Positions 18,668 through 27,671 of a DNA stretch of 64,000 nucleotides are shown here, one piece after another. Numbering within the stretch: position 1 is the first letter of the stretch; every line of letters begins with the position of its first letter. Origin of the DNA: an uncultured Campylobacter sp. Its GTDB lineage: Bacteria; Campylobacterota; Campylobacteria; Campylobacterales; Campylobacteraceae. Below the pieces are notes generated by a model. That model did not search any database. It saw nothing but the letters and a program-made list of their open reading frames with translations, and was not told the origin of the DNA. The translations under genes were made by a program, and so were the position numbers. The stretch lies in NCBI RefSeq assembly GCF_944323605.1, contig NZ_CALUTC010000007.1:1-64000 (forward strand). Direction: 5' to 3'.

Positions 18668-19936
18668 ATGGATATAAAAGATTTAAAAAAAGATATAATT
18701 TTAAAAAAAAAGCATAAATATTTTGATTTCACAGCCTCTGCCTTGGCTTTAAGGTCTGTAGAAAAAGAGATAAGAAAAATTTTATTAACTTATGCAAATA
18801 CTCATTCAGATAGTGCTTTAAACTCTTTTATCACACAAAAATACTATGATGATTCAAGAGCGTATATAAAAAAAAGCTTAGCTCTTAGCGATGATTTTGC
18901 TTTAATTGCTTGTGGGACTGGTGCAAGTGCTGCTATTAAAAAATTTCAAGAGCTTCTAGGTCTTTATGTTCCTCCTCTTGTAAAAAAGAAATATTTTTCT
19001 AATATCGATAAAAAAGATTTGCCTTTGGTCATAATAGGTCCATTTGAACACCATTCAAATGAAATTTCCTTCAGGGAAGCCTTGTGTGAATGCATTAGAG
19101 TGCCTTTGAATAAAAATTTAGAGGTTGATTATGAATTTTTTGAAAAAACCTTGCAAGAAAACTCACAAAGAAAGATTATCATAAGCTTTTCACTTGCTTC
19201 AAATGTGACCGGCGTTTTTAGTGATTACAAAAAAATTTATTCTTTAGCTAAAAAATACAAAGCTATATTGGCTTTTGATGGTGCGTCTTTTATTGCTTAT
19301 AAAAATATAAATTGCGATTTTTACGATGCATTGTTTATAAGTTCTCATAAAATTCTAGGAGGAGTTGGTGCTTGTGGGCTTTTAGCTATCAAAAAATCTT
19401 TATGTGGAGATATTCCTAGTTTTGCAGCCGGAGGGACTGTTTCTTATGTATCTAAAAGTTCTGCTAACTATCTTAATGATGTTGAAATTTTAGAAGAGGG
19501 CGGAACTCCCGGAATTTTACAGCTTATAAGAGCCTCTTTAGCTTTTAAAAAAAGAGATGAAATAGGTCTTGACTACATAGAAAAAAAGAGCAAAATTTTA
19601 AAAGAATATTTTTTAAAAAAATTAGAACAAATAGAAGATGTTGTTTTGTATGCTGGGAATTTTAAAGATAGACTTTGTATTTTTTCATTTAATATAAACG
19701 GAATTTCTCCTTTTGATCTGTCATATACCTTAAGCAAATACTATAAGATAGAAACTAGGGCAGGTTGTGCTTGTGCTGGACCCTATGGACACGATTTGCT
19801 TGGATTAAAAGATAATCAAAAGCTAGAAAACAAGCCCGGTTGGCTTAGAGTCTCCTTGCACTACACTCACGATATAGAAGATTTGGATTATTTTTTTGAC
19901 TCCCTTAAAAAGAGTATCGATAGGCTAAAATATTAA
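18668..19936 (+). CDS. Class V aminotransferase / cysteine desulfurase-like PLP enzyme
   Basis: The 422-residue PLP enzyme is of the class V (NifS/CsdA-like) family. Lys228 in SSHKILGG is the Schiff-base lysine, and H128/H129 and D204 are in the usual cofactor-binding positions. Cysteines in RAGCACAGPYGH (C367, C369) resemble the sulfur-carrying cysteine loop of cysteine desulfurases, so L-cysteine desulfuration is plausible. The exact substrate is unknown. An A9 run (18703-18711) sits 12 codons into the gene. No nifU/sufE gene is nearby. It is convergent with nth, only 2 bases apart. Confidence 0.85.
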   Translation: MDIKDLKKDIILKKKHKYFDFTASALALRSVEKEIRKILLTYANTHSDSALNSFITQKYYDDSRAYIKKSLALSDDFALIACGTGASAAIKKFQELLGLYVPPLVKKKYFSNIDKKDLPLVIIGPFEHHSNEISFREALCECIRVPLNKNLEVDYEFFEKTLQENSQRKIIISFSLASNVTGVFSDYKKIYSLAKKYKAILAFDGASFIAYKNINCDFYDALFISSHKILGGVGACGLLAIKKSLCGDIPSFAAGGTVSYVSKSSANYLNDVEILEEGGTPGILQLIRASLAFKKRDEIGLDYIEKKSKILKEYFLKKLEQIEDVVLYAGNFKDRLCIFSFNINGISPFDLSYTLSKYYKIETRAGCACAGPYGHDLLGLKDNQKLENKPGWLRVSLHYTHDIEDLDYFFDSLKKSIDRLKY

Positions 19937-19938
19937 TA

Positions 19939-20565
19939 TTAGTTTATGTTTTTGTCTTTACTTGTGCAAAGATGTGATAAGAAGCATTCATTACACATAG
20001 GGTTTTTAGCCTTGCAAGTATATCTACCAAAAAGAACCATAGCTTGATGTAGGTAGTTTAAGTTGTCTTTAAAGATTTTTACTAGTTCTTCTTCTGTTTT
20101 TTCGGGCGTTTTTGCAGTGCTTAGTTTTAATCTATGAGCTACCCTAAAAACGTGGGTATCAACAGCCATAAAATTTGCTCCACACCATTCTATTAAGACA
20201 ACGTGAGCTGTTTTTTGCCCAACACCAGCTAAAGACTTTAAATCTTTTTCATTAAGCGGAATTTCGCCATTAAAATTTTCGCAAACTGATTTTGCCATTT
20301 TTATTAAATTTTCGGCTTTATTATTGAAAAAAGAGCAAGTTTTTATATAGTTTTTAAGGCTTGCTAACTTAGCCTTAGAAAGACTTTTTATATCTGGATA
20401 GGCTTTAAAAAGGCTAGGAGTTATTAAATTTACTCTTTTATCGGTGCATTGTGCTGAAAGCATAACACATACTAAAAGTTCATACAAATTTGAAAAAACA
20501 AGTTCAGTTGTGGCTTTATTATATTTTTGTAAAAAAAGTTCTTTTATCTGAGATTTTCTTTTCAT
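19939..20565 (-). CDS. nth: Endonuclease III (DNA glycosylase/AP lyase)
   Basis: The 208-residue base-excision repair enzyme acts on oxidised pyrimidines. The helix-hairpin-helix region is LKSLAGVGQKTAHVVL with catalytic Lys (in GQKTAH), and catalytic Asp is in AVDTHVFRVAHRL. The [4Fe-4S] ligands are C-x6-C-x2-C-x5-C in CKAKNPMCNECFLSHLC near the C-terminus. The length is normal. It is divergent from peb4 with a 76-base spacer. A second HhH-GPD enzyme without the Fe-S motif lies at 47.4 kb. Confidence 0.96.
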   Translation of the reverse strand: MKRKSQIKELFLQKYNKATTELVFSNLYELLVCVMLSAQCTDKRVNLITPSLFKAYPDIKSLSKAKLASLKNYIKTCSFFNNKAENLIKMAKSVCENFNGEIPLNEKDLKSLAGVGQKTAHVVLIEWCGANFMAVDTHVFRVAHRLKLSTAKTPEKTEEELVKIFKDNLNYLHQAMVLFGRYTCKAKNPMCNECFLSHLCTSKDKNIN

Positions 20566-20604
20566 TTTGTTATTTTATATTACTTAAGCTTAACGAAACT
20601 TAAC

Positions 20605-20610
20605 TATAAT
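20605..20610 (+). promoter_or_regulatory. -10 box of the peb4-fba promoter
   Basis: TATAAT 32 bases before the PEB4 ATG at 20642. The region upstream (TTAAGCTTAACGAAACTTAAC) carries repeated TTAA steps spaced about a helical turn apart, as in Campylobacter sigma-70 promoters. Confidence 0.55.
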
Positions 20611-20641
20611 GTCTTAAGTATTTCACTCAAAAGGAATGTTT

Positions 20642-21463
20642 ATGAGAAAAATTTTATTTACAGCCTCTATTTGTCTATCTTTAAATTTGGCAAATGCAGC
20701 TGTTTTAGCTACTGTCAATGGAAAAGATATCACAGATACGGAGCTTAACAAAAGATTGGAGCAGGTTTTAGCCGGTAAATCCATAAATTCTTTACCAGCC
20801 GAACAAAAAAGAATGCTTATACAGCAGTATATTGCTCAGTATCTAATCATAGAAGATGCTAAAAAAAAGGGATATGAAAAAGATAAGCTTTATTCTGAAA
20901 ACTTAGAACTTGCAAAAGAAAGCATTTTGATGGGGGTTTATCAACAAAAATTAGCAGATGATGTTAAGGTTGATAGCTCCAAAGTTAAGGCACTTTATGA
21001 GAAAAATAAAGATCAGTTCATAGAACCAGCTGCAGTTCATGCAAGACACATACTTGTTAAAAGCGACGCAGAAGCAAGAGCTATAATATCTGAGCTTGGC
21101 ACATTAAAAGGTTCTGCTTTAACTTCGAAATTTGAAGAATTAGCAAGAGCTAAATCAATAGACCCGGGCTCTGCTTCAAGAGGAGGTGATCTTGGTTGGT
21201 TTGGACAAGCTGATATGGTAAAACCTTTTAGCGATGCCGCTTTTTCTCTTAAAAATGGCACTTTTACAAAGACGCCTGTTAAAACTCAATTTGGCTATCA
21301 TGTGATATTAAAAGAAGAATCAAGAGCTAAAAAACAATTGACATTAAGCGATGCCAATGTTAAGAGATTTATAGAAAATCAATTAAAAGCACAAGAAGTT
21401 AATATTCTTATGAATGAAAAGGCTAAAGAGCTTTTTCAAGGTGCTAAGGTAGAGATAAAATAA
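20642..21463 (+). CDS. peb4: Periplasmic peptidyl-prolyl isomerase / chaperone PEB4
   Basis: The 273-residue SurA-like chaperone helps outer-membrane proteins fold; in C. jejuni it is the antigen PEB4 (Cbf2). It has a signal peptide (MRKILFTASICLSLNLANA), an N-terminal helical SurA domain (about 20-125) and a parvulin PPIC domain (about 130-235, HARHILVKSDAEA ... GDLGWFGQADMVKPFSDAAF ... TQFGYHVI). AAGGA touches the ATG at 20636 but lies 6 bases before the ATG at 20642, so I start at 20642. The stop overlaps the fba start (TAATG). Confidence 0.95.
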   Translation: MRKILFTASICLSLNLANAAVLATVNGKDITDTELNKRLEQVLAGKSINSLPAEQKRMLIQQYIAQYLIIEDAKKKGYEKDKLYSENLELAKESILMGVYQQKLADDVKVDSSKVKALYEKNKDQFIEPAAVHARHILVKSDAEARAIISELGTLKGSALTSKFEELARAKSIDPGSASRGGDLGWFGQADMVKPFSDAAFSLKNGTFTKTPVKTQFGYHVILKEESRAKKQLTLSDANVKRFIENQLKAQEVNILMNEKAKELFQGAKVEIK

Positions 21464-22527
21464 TGGGTGTTTTAGATATAGTAAATGCCGGCGTTGTAAG
21501 TGGCGAAAAATTAAATCAAGTTTATGAGTATGCAAAATCAAACAATTTTGCTATACCTGCTGTAAATGTAGTTGGCACAAATTCTATAAATGCTGTTTTA
21601 GAAGCAGCTAAAAAAGTAAATTCCCCCGTTATCATCCAGTTTTCAAACGGTGGGGCTAAATTTGTGGCTGGAAAAAATTGTCAAAATGGCGATATTTTAG
21701 GTGCTATCAGTGGTGCAAAGCACGTTCATTTACTTGCTAAAGCTTATGGTGTGCCTGTTATTTTGCATACAGACCATGCTGCAAGAAAGTTGTTGCCTTG
21801 GATAGATGGTTTAATAAAAGCAAATGCAGAATTTAAAGAAAAAGAAGGACAAGCTTTGTTCTCATCTCATATGCTTGATTTAAGCGAAGAGAGTTTAGAG
21901 GAAAATTTAAGCACTTGCGAAGCTTATCTTGAGCGTTTAGATAAGCTTGGAATTTGTCTTGAAATAGAGCTTGGTTGCACAGGCGGAGAAGAAGATGGCG
22001 TTGATAATACAGGTATTGACAATGCTAAGCTTTATACTCAACCAGAAGATGTAGCTCTTGCTTATGAAAGACTAGGTAAAATAAGCGATAGATTTTCTAT
22101 AGCAGCTTCTTTTGGTAATGTGCATGGTGTTTATAAGCCCGGAAATGTAAGCTTACAGCCTAGTATATTAAAAAACTCCCAAGCCTATGTAAAGGATAAA
22201 TTTAATCTAAATTACGATAAGCCTATAAATTTTGTCTTTCACGGTGGTTCTGGTTCAGAGCTTAGCGATATAAAAGAAGCTATTTCTTATGGTGTAATAA
22301 AAATGAATATAGACACAGATACTCAATGGGCATTTTGGGATGGAGTGCGTGAGTATGAAAAGCAAAATAGGGATTACCTACAAGGACAAATTGGAAATCC
22401 ACAGGGTGATGATAAGCCAAATAAAAAATATTACGATCCAAGAGTGTGGTTAAGAGCTGGTGAAGAAAGTATGATAAAAAGACTTCAAAGGGCTTTTGAG
22501 GATTTAAATTGTATAGGTAGAAATTAG
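21463..22527 (+). CDS. fba: Class II fructose-bisphosphate aldolase
   Basis: The 354-residue Zn-dependent aldolase interconverts fructose-1,6-bisphosphate with DHAP and GAP. Since Campylobacter generally lacks phosphofructokinase, its main role is gluconeogenic (family knowledge). Metal and substrate motifs are present: LHTDHAARK (Zn histidine), EIELGCTGGEEDGVD, FGNVHGVYKPGNV, HGGSGS and NMDTD-like MNIDTDTQW. It is translationally coupled to peb4. Confidence 0.97.
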   Translation: MGVLDIVNAGVVSGEKLNQVYEYAKSNNFAIPAVNVVGTNSINAVLEAAKKVNSPVIIQFSNGGAKFVAGKNCQNGDILGAISGAKHVHLLAKAYGVPVILHTDHAARKLLPWIDGLIKANAEFKEKEGQALFSSHMLDLSEESLEENLSTCEAYLERLDKLGICLEIELGCTGGEEDGVDNTGIDNAKLYTQPEDVALAYERLGKISDRFSIAASFGNVHGVYKPGNVSLQPSILKNSQAYVKDKFNLNYDKPINFVFHGGSGSELSDIKEAISYGVIKMNIDTDTQWAFWDGVREYEKQNRDYLQGQIGNPQGDDKPNKKYYDPRVWLRAGEESMIKRLQRAFEDLNCIGRN

Positions 22528-22536
22528 GGATTTTTA

Positions 22537-23853
22537 ATGGATAGAGAAAATTTAGAGGTTGTATTACCAGACATAAAGCAAAGAAGTGGTTTTTTAGTAT
22601 ATGTAAAGATTATATTTTTGCCATTTGTGTTTTGTTTTATAGCTATTTGTGCTTATTTAGACTACATAGACTTAAATATAGGTATAATAGAACTAAGTCT
22701 AATTATTTGCATATTTGTAATAGTGCTATTTTTTGCAAGATATAGCTCTGAATACACCTCTAGTATTTTCGAACAACAAAAAGATGAATTTAAACAAGCA
22801 CTTAAAAAATATATTATGAAAAATTTTTTAAGTATAGGCAAAGAAACCAAAAGTAACGCTTCTTTTGATGATTTTGCCAACTCTTATATAAGAGGTATAA
22901 AAAATGAGCATTTCTCCTCAATGGCTAGTAATGTATTTGCTCTTTTAGGAATTTTAGGAACTTTTATAAGCATAGCTTTTTATATACCAAATTTTACAAA
23001 TCTTAATATGAATTCATTAGAAGCAGATATATCAAAGCTATCTATAGGTCTTGCTTCATCTTTTTATATCTGTATTTATGGGATTTTTTTATCTTTATGG
23101 TGGATGTTTTTTGAAAAATTTGGAAATTTAAAAATTCAACTCATTTTAGATAGGCAAAAAAATGCTACTAGGGCTTTCTTTTGGTCAAAAGAGGAGCTTA
23201 GACAAAGATATTTGGAAAAATCTTTACAGCACTTCGATAAGATAGGTATAGTTTTTGAGCAAGTTAGCAATGAAGACTTTTTCAAAGAGCTTGATCATAG
23301 CATAGAACGTAAATTTGGTCTTTTTCAGGATATGCTTAATGTTGAAGAAAAAGCCATAAGACTAAGCAGTGAAAATATAAAGCAAAGTATGACTGAGCTA
23401 AATAGAGCACACAGAAATCAAAGAGACTTAAGCAAAATTTATCTTGAAATGACTAATAGCATAAGCATTTTAAATCAAAATTTCAAAGATATAAGCTCAA
23501 AGATGAGTGAGCAGTATAATAAATTATTAGATGTTAGCAATGAAAGAATATCTCATCTTGATAAAACATTGATATTGTTAGACGAAAAAATAGATTCTTT
23601 GAAAAGAAATTTTGAGCTTTATGAAACTTCCTTGCTTGAAAGTCAAGATAGAGTGTTTAAAGGCTTTAAAGACGCTATGTTTCAAGGTATGAAAGACTTC
23701 AAAGAAGTTTATGAAGAGGAAAAAACTATAGATGATAAAATAGAAATGATGTCTCAACTAAAACAAGATATGACAGAAATTGATAATGAAGCAAGTGAAG
23801 TTATAGCAAAGCTTGTGCAAGAAGATAAAGTCGCAAAGAAAAATGAAATCTAA
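22537..23853 (+). CDS. MotA/TolQ/ExbB-like membrane protein with long coiled-coil tail
   Basis: The 438-residue protein has four predicted membrane helices (about 20-40, 49-67, 130-150 and 168-193). The last two match the proton-channel domain: FALLGILGTFISIAF (compare LLGLLGTVxGMI) and LSIGLASSFYICIYGIFLS. Residues 200-438 form a long, Glu/Lys-rich, mostly coiled-coil cytoplasmic tail. The next gene, overlapping by 11 bases, encodes a one-helix OmpA-domain protein, so the two resemble the A and B subunits of a MotAB/ExbBD/ZorAB-type complex. Position corresponds, as I recall, to C. jejuni Cj0598. Function is unknown. It sits 9 bases after fba and may be co-transcribed. Confidence 0.75.
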   Translation: MDRENLEVVLPDIKQRSGFLVYVKIIFLPFVFCFIAICAYLDYIDLNIGIIELSLIICIFVIVLFFARYSSEYTSSIFEQQKDEFKQALKKYIMKNFLSIGKETKSNASFDDFANSYIRGIKNEHFSSMASNVFALLGILGTFISIAFYIPNFTNLNMNSLEADISKLSIGLASSFYICIYGIFLSLWWMFFEKFGNLKIQLILDRQKNATRAFFWSKEELRQRYLEKSLQHFDKIGIVFEQVSNEDFFKELDHSIERKFGLFQDMLNVEEKAIRLSSENIKQSMTELNRAHRNQRDLSKIYLEMTNSISILNQNFKDISSKMSEQYNKLLDVSNERISHLDKTLILLDEKIDSLKRNFELYETSLLESQDRVFKGFKDAMFQGMKDFKEVYEEEKTIDDKIEMMSQLKQDMTEIDNEASEVIAKLVQEDKVAKKNEI

Positions 23854-24703
23854 CAATAATCTATTCTTATTTTTTCCAATGCTTATAGTAGCGTTATTTA
23901 TGCTGCTTTTATTTCTTCTTTCTGTATTATTTTTAAAAAATATATTTACACGAGAAGAGATAAAAAAAGAAGAATATGACTTAGTGTCTCAAAAAGAAAA
24001 ATTTGATGAGTATATAGAAAATTTTAAACAAAGAGAAAAAGCCATATTTGATTTAGCTAGAGGTATGGAGAGTGGAAATCTTAGCATAAACACAAATTCA
24101 AGGGACAAAGATTTACTTTTGCTTCTTTCGCAGCTTGAAAGACAGGAGGCTGAATTAAATTCATTGAAAAATGATTTTAATAAGGCAAAGCAAAAAATTT
24201 TGGATTTAAATTTTTTACAAGGTGATACTATACTAGAATTACAGGCAAGATTGGATGCTAATATAAGTCTAGATTCTCAAAGTGGGGCTATGACTATAAG
24301 GTCTGATTATTTGTTTAATGATAATTCCTACACTCTTAAAAGCGAAGCGAAACCAAAATTACATAGAATTTTATCCGAGTATTTTAATGCGATATTAGAA
24401 GATGATTATTTAAAGGGCATTATACAAAACATAATCATAGAAGTGCATTCTTCTTCAGATGATTCATCTTTTATGTATAAGTTGGATTTAACACATAAAA
24501 GAGCTTATGAGTTAGCATCTTTCATACAATCTTTTTACAAAAATAATTCTTTTAAAAAGCTTTTACTAATTAGTGGAAAATCATTTTCACAGCCAATCTA
24601 CACAAATGGCGTTGAAGATGAGGTAGCTAGCAATAGAATAAAGATTTATTTTACAGTATCAAATGAAGCGATTATAGAAAAATTTGAAGAATTTTTTCAT
24701 TAG
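23843..24703 (+). CDS. MotB-like OmpA-domain membrane protein
   Basis: The 286-residue protein has one membrane helix (about 8-32, LFLFFPMLIVALFMLLLFLL), a coiled coil (40-145) and a C-terminal peptidoglycan-binding OmpA-like domain (about 160-286) with LDLTHKRAYELASFI and SNRIKIYF. The arrangement is that of MotB/ZorB, but the helix contains no Asp or Glu, so the usual proton-accepting aspartate is missing. An upstream in-frame TTG (23813) exists; the ATG at 23843 overlapping the previous stop (ATGAAATCTAA) is preferred. It is likely the partner of the MotA/ExbB-like protein. Confidence 0.75.
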   Translation: MKSNNNLFLFFPMLIVALFMLLLFLLSVLFLKNIFTREEIKKEEYDLVSQKEKFDEYIENFKQREKAIFDLARGMESGNLSINTNSRDKDLLLLLSQLERQEAELNSLKNDFNKAKQKILDLNFLQGDTILELQARLDANISLDSQSGAMTIRSDYLFNDNSYTLKSEAKPKLHRILSEYFNAILEDDYLKGIIQNIIIEVHSSSDDSSFMYKLDLTHKRAYELASFIQSFYKNNSFKKLLLISGKSFSQPIYTNGVEDEVASNRIKIYFTVSNEAIIEKFEEFFH

Positions 24704-25550
24704 TAAGATAGACAAAATAAAAATTGGCAATTTTTCTTTTTATGTAAAAAGAGATGATTTATTAGGCGTAATAAATGGCAATAAAGCTAGAAAATTGGCA
24801 TTTTTTATGGATAATGAATACCAAAAAGGACAAAAATTAATATCTTACGGTTCATCCCAAAGTAATGCATTAGCTGCTTTAAGCATATTTTGCAAACAAA
24901 GATCCTTAAAATTTATCTTTGTTTGTGAAAAAATTTCTTCTTTTTTAAAGCAAAATCCACAGGCAAATTACGCTTTAGCACTTGAAAATGAAGCTTTAAT
25001 ATTTGAAAATTTAGAATTTAAGCACAGAAGAGATAAGGCTTTAAATTTTTTAGAAGAAGGAGATATATTTATAGAAGAGGGGATTGCTGTTAAGGAGGCT
25101 GAATATGGGCTTAAGATTTTAGCCAAGGAGATACAAACTCAAAGCAAAGAATTAGGAATTGAATTTGATATTTTTTTGCCTTCTGGAACTGGCACATCTG
25201 CTGCTTTTCTAGCTAAAAATTCTGATTTTAATGTCTATACTTGTGCTTGTGTCGCAGATGAAGCTTATTTAAAACTTCAAATTTCAGCACTTACTAAATT
25301 TCCAAAAAATTTGCATATATTGAGTGCTAGTAAAAAATTTCATTTTGCAAAACCTTATAAAGAGCTTTTTCATATCTATAATGAATCTTTAAAAAGCGGC
25401 ATTGAATTTGATTTACTTTATGACTGTGTGGGACTTTTAACTGTGCTTGAAAATAAAAATATATTTAAAAAACCACTTTTATATATACATCAAGGAGGTT
25501 TGCTAGGAAATTCTAGTATGTTAAAAAGATATATAAGAAAGGGTTTTTAG
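24684..25550 (+). CDS. PLP-dependent enzyme of the ACC deaminase/D-cysteine desulfhydrase family
   Basis: The 288-residue fold-type II PLP enzyme has KRDDLLGVINGNKARKL near residue 22, where Lys of GNKARKL is the expected cofactor lysine. YGSSQSNALAALS matches the substrate-binding SNH/SNA block, and LPSGTGTSAAF the phosphate-binding glycine loop. It is shorter than typical members (about 325-340). The start is TTG at 24684, inside the previous gene, with no strong Shine-Dalgarno, so coupled translation is likely. Substrate is unknown (D-cysteine or ACC are only family precedents). Confidence 0.82.
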   Translation: MKNFFISKIDKIKIGNFSFYVKRDDLLGVINGNKARKLAFFMDNEYQKGQKLISYGSSQSNALAALSIFCKQRSLKFIFVCEKISSFLKQNPQANYALALENEALIFENLEFKHRRDKALNFLEEGDIFIEEGIAVKEAEYGLKILAKEIQTQSKELGIEFDIFLPSGTGTSAAFLAKNSDFNVYTCACVADEAYLKLQISALTKFPKNLHILSASKKFHFAKPYKELFHIYNESLKSGIEFDLLYDCVGLLTVLENKNIFKKPLLYIHQGGLLGNSSMLKRYIRKGF

Positions 25551-25560
25551 CATATTAATC

Positions 25561-27567
25561 TTACTCACACAATCCAGCTTCTATTAAAAAGCAAGATGGC
25601 TTGTATTCTTGTTTTTTATCTTTGCTATCTCTTTTTGCATAGCTTAGATAAAGTAAGTCTTTGGCTCTAGTAGTTGCTACATAAAAAAGCCTTCTTTCTT
25701 CCTCTATATTAGACATTATTTTTTTATTTGGAAACCTATCTTGTGCTAAATCCACAACAAAAACAAGCTCAAATTCAAGCCCTTTACTAGCATGAACTGT
25801 GAGCAAATTTACTCCTTTTGCTGAATTTATTTCTGAGCTTGCTAAATTTAGAAAATTATAATACATATCTATTTTTTCATATTGCAAGGCATAATTTTTT
25901 AACATATCTATTTTTTCATATAGTCTTTTAGAAGCCTCTTCTTTTTTGAAATAATCTACTTGACCGGCTTTATTCATAGAACGTTTATATATAAGCATTT
26001 CGCATATTTTTTGGAAAAACAAATTCGAGCTTATCTTTTGGCTTAACTCATAAGAATTTTTACATTTTTTTGCATCCTTAAAATAAAGATAAAGTTGTTC
26101 TAAAACCTTTGCCACTTGCTCATCTACTTTAGAAAGCTTTAATATAGGGTGTTCGTTAAATTCACTACTAAGTTCAAATTTTTGCTTGTCTTGCATAAGT
26201 TCTAAATCATCAAAGAGACCAAGGCTATAATCAATCCTTTTTGTTTTTTCAAGTTTTATGTTTAAATCAGGCTCTAAAAAACCTTTTATCAAATTTTCAT
26301 TTCCTAATTTTGTAATATTATCAAATAGCTCTTTTGAAAAAGCTGCACCAACTCCTTTCGTGTATTCTAAAAGGTGCATAAATGCCATTAAATCTTTTGG
26401 GTTTATAAAAAGAGAGAGCATAGCACAAAAAGCTTTTACTTCAAGACTTTCAAAAAAGCTCCAAGTTCCCTTTCTAACGGCACTTATCCCAAGCTCTCTT
26501 AATGCTAATTCTATCCCGTCTGCACTTGAATTGTTTCTAAATATTATAGCTATATCCTCGTGCCTTACTTGACTGTGAAGTATTATTTGTGCTATGTTTT
26601 GGTATTGTTCGTATAGATTATCATACACAAGCAAAGCAGGCTCTTTAAAATTTCCTTCTCTTGTTACTATTAGCTTTTTTGGGTAGAGTCTTTCGTTGTT
26701 TGATATTACTTTATTTGCTAATTTTAGAATTTGAGCTGATGAGCGGTAGTTTTTATTTAAGGTGTAAATTTTCGCATCTTTAAATTTATCTTTGAAATTC
26801 CCTATTATGCTTATGTCAGCACCGTTAAAAGCATATATACTTTGATCATAATCTCCTACGCAAAATAAACTTTTACTTTTAAAAGAGCTTATCAATGAGG
26901 CTTGTAAGCTATTTGTATCTTGGTATTCATCTACTAGTATTTCACTAAATTCTCTTTCATCTTTTAAATTTTCTTTTAGTCTTATAAGCAAGTCATTAAA
27001 ATCCACATAATCAAATCTCTTTTTTTCCTCTTCGTATTCTTTTAATATATCAGCATAAATTTTTATGAATGGCACTTGATCTTCACTATAGTTGTCTATA
27101 AAAAATTCCTCAAAACTTTCATTGTTGCTTTTATTTTGAAAAAGTGAGTATATATCGTATAAATAACTTGCAGTATATGGCTTTGAATCGCTAATATGTG
27201 CAAAACTTCTTTTTTCATATATGCTTTTTAAGAGGCTTTTAAGTTCGCTTGATTGCTTTAAGCTTATATTGTGATTTTTATTTCTTAGCAGCTTGTATGC
27301 TACGCTATGAAATGTTCCTGCTAAAATTTCCTTTGTTATTGATTTATCAAAGTATTTATTTAGCCTTGTTATCATTTCTTTTGAAGCTTTGTTTGTAAAT
27401 GTTAGTAGCATTATTTCATCGGCTTTTACACCATTTTTAAGTAAATATGCTATTCTAGCTACTATTGTTGAAGTTTTTCCTGTGCCAGCACTTGCTATTA
27501 TTAGATTGTGTCCGTATTCTGCGGTAGCGGCTTTTAGTTGCTCTTCATTTAATCTTGAAAGTGGCAT
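25561..27567 (-). CDS. UvrD/Rep-family ATP-dependent DNA helicase
   Basis: The 668-residue superfamily 1A 3'-5' helicase shows motif I ASAGTGKTSTIV (about 26-37), Ia LLTFTNKASKEM, II LVDEYQDTN, III GDYDQSIYAFNGAD, IV NYRSS, V LTVHASKGLEFELVFV and VI VATTRAKDLLYLSYAK. Whether it is functionally UvrD, Rep or PcrA cannot be decided by motifs. It has its own -10 box (TATAAT on the minus strand, 27589-27594), divergent from the OmpA-like gene. It converges with the PLP-enzyme gene, 10 bases away. Confidence 0.95.
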   Translation of the reverse strand: MPLSRLNEEQLKAATAEYGHNLIIASAGTGKTSTIVARIAYLLKNGVKADEIMLLTFTNKASKEMITRLNKYFDKSITKEILAGTFHSVAYKLLRNKNHNISLKQSSELKSLLKSIYEKRSFAHISDSKPYTASYLYDIYSLFQNKSNNESFEEFFIDNYSEDQVPFIKIYADILKEYEEEKKRFDYVDFNDLLIRLKENLKDEREFSEILVDEYQDTNSLQASLISSFKSKSLFCVGDYDQSIYAFNGADISIIGNFKDKFKDAKIYTLNKNYRSSAQILKLANKVISNNERLYPKKLIVTREGNFKEPALLVYDNLYEQYQNIAQIILHSQVRHEDIAIIFRNNSSADGIELALRELGISAVRKGTWSFFESLEVKAFCAMLSLFINPKDLMAFMHLLEYTKGVGAAFSKELFDNITKLGNENLIKGFLEPDLNIKLEKTKRIDYSLGLFDDLELMQDKQKFELSSEFNEHPILKLSKVDEQVAKVLEQLYLYFKDAKKCKNSYELSQKISSNLFFQKICEMLIYKRSMNKAGQVDYFKKEEASKRLYEKIDMLKNYALQYEKIDMYYNFLNLASSEINSAKGVNLLTVHASKGLEFELVFVVDLAQDRFPNKKIMSNIEEERRLFYVATTRAKDLLYLSYAKRDSKDKKQEYKPSCFLIEAGLCE

Positions 27568-27639
27568 TTTTATCCTTTAAGGCTGATAATTATAAAAAAA
27601 AATTACTTAAAGTTCTTATGTTTTAAAAGTTTTTTACTG

Positions 27640-27645
27640 TATAAT
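27640..27645 (+). promoter_or_regulatory. -10 box of the OmpA-like/valS transcription unit
   Basis: TATAAT lies 27 bases before the ATG at 27672, in the 104-base divergent spacer. A second TATAAT on the opposite strand (27589-27594) would serve the helicase gene. Confidence 0.5.
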
Positions 27646-27671
27646 TTAGCAATTTTTTCAAAAGGTAATTT

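Noticed and set aside
22537-25550. A complete Zorya-type defence system
   Set aside because: Only a ZorA/ZorB-like pair is present; the next gene is a PLP enzyme, with no ZorC, ZorD or ZorE-like nuclease or helicase, and the B-type helix lacks the key acidic residue.
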